DNA from: Hydractinia symbiolongicarpus
Lineage: Eukaryota; Cnidaria; Hydrozoa; Anthoathecata; Hydractiniidae
Assembly: GCF_029227915.1 (NCBI RefSeq)
Contig: NC_079886.1
Span: forward strand, 10,747,501 to 10,811,500
Direction: 5' to 3'
DNA: 64,000 bases
The position numbers were made by a program, and so were the translations under genes. Shown one piece after another: positions 22,420 through 32,900 of the stretch; the first letter of the stretch is position 1, and every line of letters starts with the position of its first letter. The notes under the pieces were generated by a model. That model was not told the origin of the DNA, made no database searches, and saw nothing but the letters and a program-made list of their open reading frames with translations.

Positions 22420-24430
22420 TTCAACGCTTGGACCATGGGAATTTGCTTTTGAGGTTGAAGCAGAACGGGTGGAGAGTGATATCATTACCTGTGTAATAAT
22501 ACCTGTGCTCAGTAGGACTTGTTTGATCGCTTATTATTGTATCGCTTAACATAGGTTTATAAGGGTTAACATGACTTAGCACTAACTGGCCAGGCTCGTC
22601 ATCCTTTCTCCAGTTTGATGACCATTGAAGATAGTTTTCATAGATTCGACAACACATAGTTCACTGTCATCTACAAACTCGTGAAAAGTAGTGATTGGAA
22701 GTTTCTCCAATTATCTACATGACTCGTGAAAAGTAGTAATTGGAAGTTTCTCCAATTATCTACATGACTTGTGAAGTTTGTGATATATAAAAGTAATAAT
22801 CAATTCAAAATTAGCCTATGCTTGATAGAGATGATGAAGTCCTAAAGACCATGCAGCCGACGTTAGAGCAAAAATCATTGTTGTCATAAGTGACAAAGGT
22901 CTATCTAACAAAATACCGGTCTCGTCCATCTTTTTAGATAATCTAGCACTACTCGAACATTCCACATTGTGGTAAACCAAGGTTGTGGTGGGCGTTGATT
23001 AAAAATACCTGTAATAAGAGAACTGATGAATGGATTTTCTCCCAAAGATTTCCCATCCAACCATTATAAGTTGAGATGGCTGCACGTTGATAGCATATAG
23101 TATTAAAAGAGTAACCTGACTCGAACATGGAAGCTAAACAATCAAAAACCGATTCACAGTAGACTGAAATGGATCATTTTTGTGTTTGTCATGCTAGCTA
23201 CCCCATCTACCCCAGGCCGAAGTGTAACTTGACGCAGAAAACTGCCTTCTGCATGAGATGATACGTTTAGGAGCTCTATCTGAAATTCCTTCTGCGCAAG
23301 TATTTCATTGAAACCATCAAAACCGGTATATTTAGGCTTTTGTTTTGTACTTATGGATAATTTATTTCTGTAGGATTTTTAATAAATCCTTTTTTTAAAA
23401 AAATTGAATACCATGCCTGACCTTGGAGTTTCCTTAATATTCTGTGAATTAAGATTAAGAAGGGTGGAAAGGTATAGAGAAGAGTTTTGGACCAGTCTTG
23501 TTGCATGACGTCCATCCCCTTACTGGATTTGGTTTTAAGAGTAGTGCTTTGTTAGTTGTTGAGACAACCGACTTGTAAATAAATATATTTATGGACACCC
23601 GAGAGGGTGATAAATGTAATGGAACACAATAGGGCAACTTCCACTCGGATGGGTCTGTTGTGTTTCGAGACTTCAAATTTCCCCATACATACAAAGCGTT
23701 GGGGACGTAATTGTAATCTTCTAAAATATCAAATGTTTCTAGATATCTTTTGAGATATAGCACATTTCCAAGGAGGCTTACCTCCTATTTCTAAAAGATA
23801 ACAAAGTGCCACTGGTAACATCTCGATAAAGGTTTGAATCGCTATTTTTATTGCTAGAAGTTCCAGGTAAATGGATGTGATTGTTTTTTTTCTCTTTGCC
23901 TTCCCCTTTAAAGTATCTGTTACTTGTGGTAGGTGGTGTATACATGAGAGGGTATATTTCCCTCTCTCATACATCGCTTGATTACTTGTTATGACTCAGT
24001 AACAAAATCTACTGTTCAAAACAACTACAAAAGTTCTTTGACTAACGATGCTTTTTCTTCACCTTTATCTCTACATTTATCAAAAGTAACCCACATTTTG
24101 CACAGTGGTCCAACAACTTTTTAAACTTTGCATTGAATCCTCGCTACCAAATTTTCAAAATTCTTGTGTCTTCTTTTTCTCTTTTGTTACACCCCCCTGA
24201 GAATCATCCAGCTTTATGACTCATCTCTTTTTCTGATTTGGATTTATGGAACAATTTATTCATATAATTGGCCATTTTCTCTGACAATGATATGCTTGAT
24301 TTGCAGAGCATTAACTAAACCATTAGCCAATCTTTTTTCTTCTAAATTATTACTTTCTTTCTTTCCTGAATCTAAACGTTCTTCTCTAGATACATCTTCA
24401 CAACACTCTGTAAATGAGTCATTATAATAT
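22420..24430 (-). pseudogene. Decayed DIRS-like tyrosine-recombinase retrotransposon
   Basis: Broken minus-strand reading frames resemble the RNase H and tyrosine-recombinase regions of DIRS-order elements. About 23880-23810 reads ELLAIKIAIQTF, like the RNase H LE-x-x-A motif. 23160-22980 reads VFDCLASMFESGYS and then GIFNQRPPQPW, the core-binding region. About 22950-22840 reads MTTMIFALTSAAWSLGLHHL. 22600-22520 reads PGQLVLSHVNPYKP, just before the catalytic C-terminal half. Frameshifts and stops separate these pieces, and the catalytic R-HxxR-Y set is not intact. 24420-24240 has an open, charged minus-strand stretch that could be gag-like. Terminal repeats were not identified. Confidence 0.6.
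22678..22770. repeat. 45-bp tandem duplication
   Basis: The unit starting CTCGTGAAAAGTAGT occurs at 22678 and 22723, with the start of a third at 22768. Each unit contains the small palindrome ATTGGA-x6-TCCAAT. It interrupts the recombinase region of the retroelement relic. Confidence 0.85.
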
Positions 24431-25820
24431 ACAGATTAACGGGATTAAATCAGATAACTTTTAAGTTGCGGCTCCCTTCCTTGTTTGCAATAACCTTGAA
24501 AAAGGATGGAAAGAGGATGGAAACAGTTTGTACTCTAGTTTTACGGAGCCGAACGTAACCGATTACGTTGAAAATCGATTGCGATGTTATGAAATAAAAT
24601 AGTTTAATCCGACGGCTTGAAGCTTTCCCCCGTCAAAAACCACACCCGTCGCAGAGAAAATTACAAACTAAAAGAGTCCGTTGCAAACTCACGGAAACAT
24701 AGCTTCATTTAATTGAAAGTTTTGATACGTTTGGAGTGGACAAGCCACTTATCTCTATTATAAACAAACCCTTAGCCTTTACACATTTAAAACTATGTGC
24801 TTTAAAATAAAGCAATGTTAAGTTTTACTTGCATAGTAAATGTCGAACAGGATTATATTAAGAGATCTCAATGGCTTACCTTAAAACGCAGCGTAACAAA
24901 GGCGAACATACAAAGTTTAAGACTTTAGCGTTAACATTTAAACATTCTATGCTTCGTTGATTTTTGCTACATATCGTTGCTATGGAAACACGTGTTAATT
25001 TGATATCTCCGGATAGCATTACTTACCCAAATACTATATAATGTTTTTTATGGATAACTTTTTCAACTAAATGAAACATGCTTTAATGGTACACAATTTT
25101 CGTGCTACTTTTATTGTGGTTTTTTAAACATTTTAGCCAAGTTTGCAAGATATTCCTATCAAAGATTTTTTTTTATAAAAATATGCTTTATAAAAATATC
25201 AGGTTGTGATTTTAGGTTAAAATCAACAGGTTTATTGTTTAGCAGCCTGGTTAGGAAGTTGGTATTTTTATAAAAAAAAACAACGTGCAGTATTTTACTT
25301 ATGATTTCATTCGGTCTGGTTAATTTCGCGAGTTTTATTTCGAGCGCCAAATGTAGGCGTATTCGCGCAGTGCCAAGTTCGCTTCTGGTAAAATAACTAA
25401 AAACAGAAAAAAACGCACAAATCCAGGTAAAATTGCTCTTTCTTAAAACAGATTATAGTCTTGACACATGGGAACCTATTGCGTAGTACCCGAAGGGGTC
25501 TTCATTGTTCCTTGTTTTTATGGGGGAGTCCTGTGCGAAATATTTATTTGTAGCCAATTTATAGGATTAAAATCTTAAAATTTCCGCCGGCTTTTCTGCT
25601 CCAACCACTTGCCCCCTCTTACATTTGTGTGCCAGCTACGTCCCTGGAACATAATCAAAAAGAGAAACATGCCTAAGTTCGCGGATAAGCTTAATTAGTG
25701 TGACAAAGCCAATTATAAAGCTTATTGAAAAAAATATGACATTTTGTTTTTAGTTCACCCTTTTCGCGCTACCTTGTCGCTGTATCCACGTTCTATGCAA
25801 ATTCTAGACTGTGCTAGTTA
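24431..25820. other. Intergenic, no gene seen
   Basis: AT-rich sequence with only short unconvincing open frames. No element ends, RNA genes or conserved protein motifs were recognised. Confidence 0.4.
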
Positions 25821-25888
25821 TCAACCTCGTTCCCAGGGCTTTTTGATTAATTTGCCTCAGGGGCAAGAGACCCTTGGGACAAGGTTGA
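25821..25888. mobile_element. Foldback MITE (TCAACCTCGTTCCCA family), copy 1
   Basis: A 68-bp element whose ends TCAACCTCGTTCCCAGGG and the reverse complement of CCCTTGGGACAAGGTTGA pair over 18 bp with a few mismatches. CTAGTT lies at both flanks (25814-25819 and 25889-25894), a plausible target-site duplication. Confidence 0.6.
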
Positions 25889-26041
25889 CTAGTTCCAAAA
25901 GAAAAAAGTACCTACAATTTTTAATTATTTTTGATCTGCAAAATTAAATTGAATTATTTGCATTTCAAAAAACATTAAAAAATTTCTATCATAAATAATT
26001 TACCTTTGTTTTAAAGGGTAGCTATAAATTTAGCATATCAA

Positions 26042-26212
26042 TCAAACTCGTTCCCAGGCTTTTTCACTTTTTGTTGTGTGGCGAACAGGAAAGATTTGTT
26101 ACTGATTTAAGACATAGAGTTTTAACTTAATACTTTGCACATCATTTTGTTTTTGTTTTAATATTTTACCACACTGTAAAAAAACAAAGAGAACCTGGGG
26201 ACAAGGTTGCTG
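26042..26212. mobile_element. Foldback MITE (TCAACCTCGTTCCCA family), copy 2
   Basis: A ~170-bp relative of copy 1, with left end TCAAACTCGTTCCCAGGC and right end GCCTGGGGACAAGGTTG-like sequence (ACCTGGGGACAAGGTTG) near 26193-26210. It has a longer internal region. Confidence 0.5.
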
Positions 26213-26975
26213 AAATAAAAACCACTACATAAAAGTTAAGTTACAGGATTCCAGTTGGTTCTTCGTTCTTGCAAAGAAGCAGAAAGAACATGTTTTGCCC
26301 GCGATTTATTTGACAACAACCGCGGGTAATATCATACTGCATATCGTTTAATTTCTTCATCTGTCAAAAGATCACTCACCACTGGTTTTAAAGTTAAATG
26401 CCGCTGCAAAAATCATGCGCAAAATCTTCACTTTTTACGAGTCGTGTTTATCATAAATCACACAACGGTATGATTGATTGATTCCTCCTTCTTGTTTTTC
26501 AAATTATTAAATAGATTGCAGTAGTTAGTGTGAGGTAAGAGTTTTTTTTTAAGCATCAGTGTTAAAATATAAAATTCAAAGATATAAAGTTTAATTCGGA
26601 TTTACATTTGTTAACGCCATCATGAAGTAACCTAATATCTTCATTTCTTTCCCTAGAAACTTCAGAATATCCGAGGAGCATTTCAACCCTATCTTTCCCC
26701 CATACGGTTACGCATTTTATGTGTAATAGCATCTGTTAGCCGAGAGAGCGGGAGGAATAGTCGTTAGATCGTAGAAACATCCTAGGGTTGGCCCGACATA
26801 TATATTCAGGTGCTTTTGGCCAGATTTTCAGCGTCGTGCGTAGCCTCGGCATTGTTATTTCGTGTATCCTTAGCACAAAATAATGGTTCGGATACCATTT
26901 TGAACAGAATACGGTTAAATATACAGCAGAAAAAAAGTAGTATTCAACTTTTTTGAAATATCATGAACGCATTTG

Positions 26976-27041
26976 TCAACCTCGTTCCCAAGGCTTTTCT
27001 TCCATACCTTTAAAAATAAAAAACGCCTGGGAACTATGTTT
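26976..27041. mobile_element. Foldback MITE (TCAACCTCGTTCCCA family), copy 3
   Basis: A ~66-bp copy with left end TCAACCTCGTTCCCAAGGC and a diverged right end GCCTGGGAACTATGTTT. It lies about 90 bp upstream of the minicollagen start codon, so it could overlap promoter or 5' UTR sequence. Confidence 0.55.
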
Positions 27042-27130
27042 CATAGAAGCTGTTATTTGATTGGTATCACTTTTGACGGGTTTAAGAATGTATTTATCGT
27101 TTCTTTAGGTCACTTTCAAGTGAGTATATC

Positions 27131-27806
27131 ATGTTGATGTTGGCACAGGCTTTAGTTTCAGTATTTTGTTTCCAGCTTGCATCCCCTGCAAATACAGGTA
27201 TGTTTGTCTCTTTTAGCATATTATGGATGTCCTATGTGTAGACATCGAACTGTATGTTTGTTATGTTCTGACTTTACTTTTTATCTATTGTAAAACGACT
27301 TGATTTTATTTATTGTAGGCCCTGCGTGGAAAAAACAAGAAATATCATGTCCTGATAACTGTCCTCCATCTTGCGCTCCGTATTGTCTTTCTGAATGTTG
27401 TTCTCCTGCACCCTACTCTATACCTCCACCACCACCACCTCCACAGACGTACTACTATCCACCAGCTCCACAGGGCCTTCCCGGACCACAGGGATTGGAG
27501 GGTCCACAAGGACCAGATGGTCCCCCAGGAGAGCCTGGACCGGCAGGAGAGCCTGGTGTTGTTGGTCCGCCAGGTCCTCCCGGTGCACCTGCTGGGTCAC
27601 AAGGAGAAGATGGACCACAAGGTGCAACAGGAGCCCCTGGATTTTCAGGTCCGCCTGGGCCTCCTGGTCCTGTCGGAGAGACTGGGGCAGTGGGGAGGCC
27701 TGGTCCACCAGCTCCACCACCGCCTCCCCCAGCGTTCTGTCCAAATTTATGTGCAGTCGAATGTACAAACCACTGTCACCCCACCTGTTGTGTGGTTACA
27801 TCATAA
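27131..27806 (+). CDS. Minicollagen (nematocyst capsule protein)
   Basis: Two exons, 27131-27197 and 27319-27806, encode 184 residues. The order is: signal peptide (exon 1); a short segment ending near KK that resembles the minicollagen propeptide; cysteine-rich domain 1, [18 protein letters not shown]; a poly-proline stretch; a collagen Gly-X-Y core; a second poly-proline stretch; and cysteine-rich domain 2, [18 protein letters not shown]. This is the hallmark architecture of cnidarian minicollagens, which trimerise and are disulfide-crosslinked into the nematocyst wall. The core has about 26 triplets, in two blocks of 13 separated by one extra alanine. That is longer than the roughly 12-16 triplets I recall for classical members. 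The start is the first of two close ATGs (27131, 27137). No broken codons are seen. Confidence 0.95.
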
Positions 27807-29938
27807 AAGCATTTCTGACATTAAAAGCAAAAAATGCAAACTCGATGCGAAGAAAATAACTACGTATTGGTGTTAGGAGACATGGTTAAAGACCTGGTGG
27901 AAACACGTGTTCTTACATTCATTTTATGCATTATATGTGCAATGTCGAAATTCGAAAAAGAAGTGTAAATATGCTCACTAGAAATTTTGTATCAATTTAA
28001 TACCAAAACTGTATATATGTACACTCAAGGATAGATAAGATTCTACCTCGTTATAAATGGCAAATAGGAGACGAGGTTGACAAAACTGTAAATTCTTTAA
28101 CGGCAAAAAAAAAAAAAGATATGCTTTTTTTTTCTTGCGTTGTCTATTCCAGTTTGCAGTCAACGAAACCTAATTTGTACACATTTGCGAAAAAAATATT
28201 TGCCTCGTAAAATTATGTACAGAAATTATGTGTGCAAATTAATGTGCAGGAAGGTATACTTCCTTCCAAAAAAATTACTTTTTCTCAAGTTTTTTTTTCA
28301 CGATTTGCGTTAACAGTTACAAACAGAACTTACCTGTTTACATAAAAGAAACGATATATTTTGGTAAAAGTTCTGAAATTTTACTTTTATTCCTTGTCTT
28401 TTATTTAACTTGCATGAAATTTATTACGCGCGGAATAGATTGTTGGAGGTGCGAAAATAAATACGCAAAAATAATTTGCAGGAAGCGGTAGTCAACTACA
28501 TGGCATTGAGTTACACAGCTTTTCAATACTTAGCTGAATCTTCCAGCGTTTGGTGTACGGGCATGCGCATTAGAGATCTTTTGGCCGGCCACGACGTCTG
28601 TATTTCCGCAACCTTGAAAGTAAGACGAGCCCACCAAGTGTAAATTTTCTAAAACGCTACAGTCTTAAATATAATAGAAATTGAGCATACAGAACGCCGT
28701 CGTTTGAACGATGGACTGCGGTTCAACAGCATGTACCCACGAAATATTAATCAAGATAACATTCGTGAAAATCAATACCTGCGAAAAAGAAACAAGAATA
28801 GCTTTTGTTTCAGAGTAAAAAAGAGTGCAATTTCATTGACGGAAGAAGAGTAAATTTTATCTGCGAGAGTTTTTACAATCATTCGCGAAAATATGAGCCG
28901 CGAAACCATTAAGAGAGATCTCACTTTGACATTTAGACAACTTCTCGAATTGTTAGAAAGGAACAATAAAATTTGATCACCGTTGATTTCTATTCAGAAA
29001 AAAACAATGTACAGGAATATAAGAATTTTTGTGCAAACACTTTTAATACAAAAATACCTCTACAATTTTATAATTACATCTCATAAAAATATACACCTCT
29101 CCACAACAACACAATCACATTCTTTAGCACAAAAACATAAAAAAACTCTCTTGAAACCGTCGTCATGGTTAAATGTGCAAACTATACACCAAATATCACT
29201 ACGGTGTTACTACTCAGGGTTTAACTATACGGGGCTCCCACACCTCAAAACATTGAAATATTTTACTTTGCTTATCTTGATGGGAAATTTATGAAATATA
29301 AACACTCTCGTGTACCATTTACATGTTTTTTTTTTTAGATGCAATATTTATAAAAACACGAAAATATTCCAATTTATTTGAAGCAGAAGAGCTAACAAAA
29401 AACTCATGACGAGTATTATATCCTATGATATTCACAACATTCAGTTACAAGATTTCACCCATCGAGAAAACATTGACCACACTTAGCACATTTTTAGTTG
29501 ATATGTAAGTATTTATCGAGATTCTTAACCGAAACTAAATACATAAGTGGTCCTAAAAAACAACAAAACTGAGATAACTGAAAAAGACTATCTTATGGTG
29601 TTATCGCTTATAGAATACAAAAAGTAACACTGTGTGTATTTCATAACCTTCTTAGCACACGTGACAATTCAAATTTTAGGCTCAAGTTTTTAGGCAGTAT
29701 TCAAACTAAACGTAAATTCTATTACATGAAATATTATATATTTTTTTTATCGTTTGCAATTCTATAAGGGTAGGTGCTAGAAAATCCGGCTGAAGTTAAA
29801 TATATAGCATCAACCATTTATGTTATATGAAACCTTTTCAGAATATTAAAACGCTTGAATAAAAAATCACCAAAATCAGAAACACCAATTATACACATAA
29901 ACCATAACCTTTGACGTCATAACAACAGTTACAACACT
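27807..29938. other. Intergenic, no gene seen
   Basis: This is the 3' flank of minicollagen and the 3' flank of the convergent PTTG1IP gene. It is AT-rich with only short shadow frames. A piece near 28072-28084 (GAGACGAGGTTGACAAA) resembles one MITE end of the 25.8-kb family, but no partner end was found. Confidence 0.4.
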
Positions 29939-32900
29939 TTAAGATGCGTCAAATTTCTCATATTTTGGTTCATTCTCCTTGAACAAACCTGAAAGACAAA
30001 TGTGATGATTTAGTTAAAATATCCAAAACACCTGTCTAATACAAAAAAAATTCTTTAGATTCGAATGGTAGCAGTTTTCTATCATCTGGGTGATTCTCAA
30101 GTACTAAAAAACAAGCCTTAAAAAATATAAATACGGATTTAGTTACTAACCATACTTCATACGGATTTGATCGTGTTTTAGCCTTCTCTCTTCATCCCTG
30201 AAAAAAATACAGAAATTTTATGTTGTATACAACTTCACAACACAACACAGAACTCTAAACCGGTATATTATAAGCAACACATGAAAGTAAAATTTTGACA
30301 TAAAAAACATCGGTGGGTTTTAAAAATGTGCAACTAAATTTGTTTACAATAAAACATCGCCATGCTTTGATATTTTGAAGTTAATTAGATTAATATTGAC
30401 TTCACTTAATCAACAAAATGTTAAAATATATTGACCTCATTTATCTCAAAAAACTCTGCCTTAAGTTTTTCTTGTTTCCAGTAAATCACATTACAAAAAA
30501 TATTTACTTGGCTGCGTGGCGGTCCTCTCTTTCTTTTTTGCGTTGATCACTCCTATTGTCTTCTTTGGCCCACCTAGAAAAACAAGTCATAAGTAGAAAG
30601 CCATGGAAACAAAATTCCAGGACTTTTTCCAATAAATTAACTATAACAATTCCAGGTGGATTTTAAGATTATCAAGGAAAGTGTTTAAAAAATGTATACT
30701 GAACCAAATTAACAGTAATTCAGCCTTCAATAACAATATCGGAGAAAGAGGTTAATGTGATCCATCTTTAGCCAGTGCTTAAAAAACTCATCATTCAACA
30801 GGATATATAACTATATAAAGGTATTGAAAAAATTTAATAGGTTTTTTTTCAGCATTATTGATTAAAAAAGTCAAGTTTCCTGGACCTTTTTCTAAAACGG
30901 CCATTTATCAAAAAAGTGTGAGAGTGTTTAGAATAAAAAACTGCAACATATTAGTGTCCATTGATGAAAAAACTAATAATTAATTTCACAAAAACACCCA
31001 AAAATGGAAAAGTGTCTTACTACACAAAAAATAATTTAGAACTGATTGTTTCAAGATTCGATACTCCATGACTAGCCTTGTGTGCATCACATAATTTACT
31101 TTGGTTTTTAATAACAAAAATGTTAGTAACATAATGCTGCACACTAATTAGATTTGCACTTGTTTTTACTCTCATATGCACACGTCAGACCTTTCAAAAA
31201 ACAATGTCAAATTAGTACATGACTTCTTGAGATACTACCTACTTCTTTCTTCTACGCTCCCTGCAACAGTTTCGACAACAGCAACAATATATACATGCAA
31301 TCGCAATCACCAGTATAACAAAAGCACAAATTGGTATGACGATTAACAAGAAATTTCCAGACACTATAAAATACAATTACAGTCAACATCCAAACCAGCA
31401 ACTTTCAGTTTACACCTCATTGCACTAACAATTGAGCTGATGTTATGATCGTAAGGTAAATTTGAGATAAGTCCCTCACTACAAAATTATACAAATTAAG
31501 AAAATTTCTGATTCTAAAACCCTTTGAAACAAAAATAATTTTGAAACCATTAGTGGCCCCCAGTGGAAACAATCCACTAACTATAGGTTTTTGTGATTTT
31601 CTGGGCTAGCCACTTTAAATATTTATTATTATTATTATTATTATTAACCATACTTCCAACTTGCATTAAAAGACAAAAAAAGACAAATATATGTTTTTAC
31701 CTTTGCATTGAGAAAAAGCATACCATTTGCCATCACACTCGCTCTTTGAAGGCTTTATGGTTGGTCGTTCACCACATTTCTTTGTAGGTACACACCAGTA
31801 ACACTGGATGAAAAGTAAGATTAGAATATTTATACTTTTATTTGTACTATAACAAGGGTAATAAAGTAAACTGAGCTTTTACAGTACTCAGAGTTTCATG
31901 TATTCACTATACAATCCTCAGCTGTAAAATAAATTCAACTGATCTGAATTCCTATAAGTATAACAAAATTAAATGAGGCTGTAAAACGTGCAATAAAATC
32001 AGTAATTTACAATAAGAAAAGTGTCAAAATGTCATTATCAGTCTTTTGATTTATAATTGGCCAATAGGTATTTGTTCATATGGCGGCATTTAGAAACGAT
32101 CTCCGACCTTTTGTTTAAAAGTTCGTTTTTATTTTCGTAACTAAGGATTTCCAATTTCTCTTGCAGACAAAGTGGACATGATTTGCTTTTGTTCGAGTAA
32201 CTTCTCACACGTTTTACGATCGACCAGTTTAACTCCGGCGTGATATTTTGATCCTTTAACTGCCAGATGTAAGTGGACAGCGTGGTACTGTTCATGTACT
32301 TTTTGTTGTTGAAAGATAATTTGTGCCCACCGTAGCGTTCTTTGAACTCTTTCTCAGTTAACCCGATGTAGGCCTTTTTTGGTTGGTTTTGAGCGGTGAC
32401 TTCGCATTTGTAGATGACAGACTGAACTCTACAATTTCCTTGTAGAGGGATTAATTTTGTTATACTTATAGGAATTCAGATCAGTTGAATTTATTTTACA
32501 GCTGAGGATTGTATAGTGAATACATGAAACTCTGAGTACTGTAAAAGCTCAGTTTACTTTATTACCCTTGTTATATGGCTCCTGTGATTTAATGTTATAG
32601 TCGAGCACTGTTTTGAGGATAGCATTACGCATCTGTATTGAATATAAACAGCTCCTGGATTTATCTTGTCGAGCACTTTGTTTTGCTTTCATCAATGGAG
32701 AAAATAAACTTTGCTTACTCCTTGAAGAACATACCGATTCCTGATAAAAATTCTTACAAGACTAAATTAATTGATAAAATCGAAGCAGTCATAAAACGTA
32801 TGCGCTGGAAAATGTACTGGATTAACAACAGGGACGGAAATACAATTCCAAAAGCAGAAACCTTCGGATTTAAAAGTAAGAACACTCCTCCACCTTGCAC

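Noticed and set aside
27395-27876. Other-frame ORFs over the minicollagen gene
   Set aside because: They are shadows of the GC-rich Gly-X-Y repeat. Only the frame with both cysteine-rich domains is plausible.
32038-32295. Separate minus-strand 85-codon protein
   Set aside because: It is the inverted partial copy of the Penelope-like ORF's C-terminus, not an independent gene.
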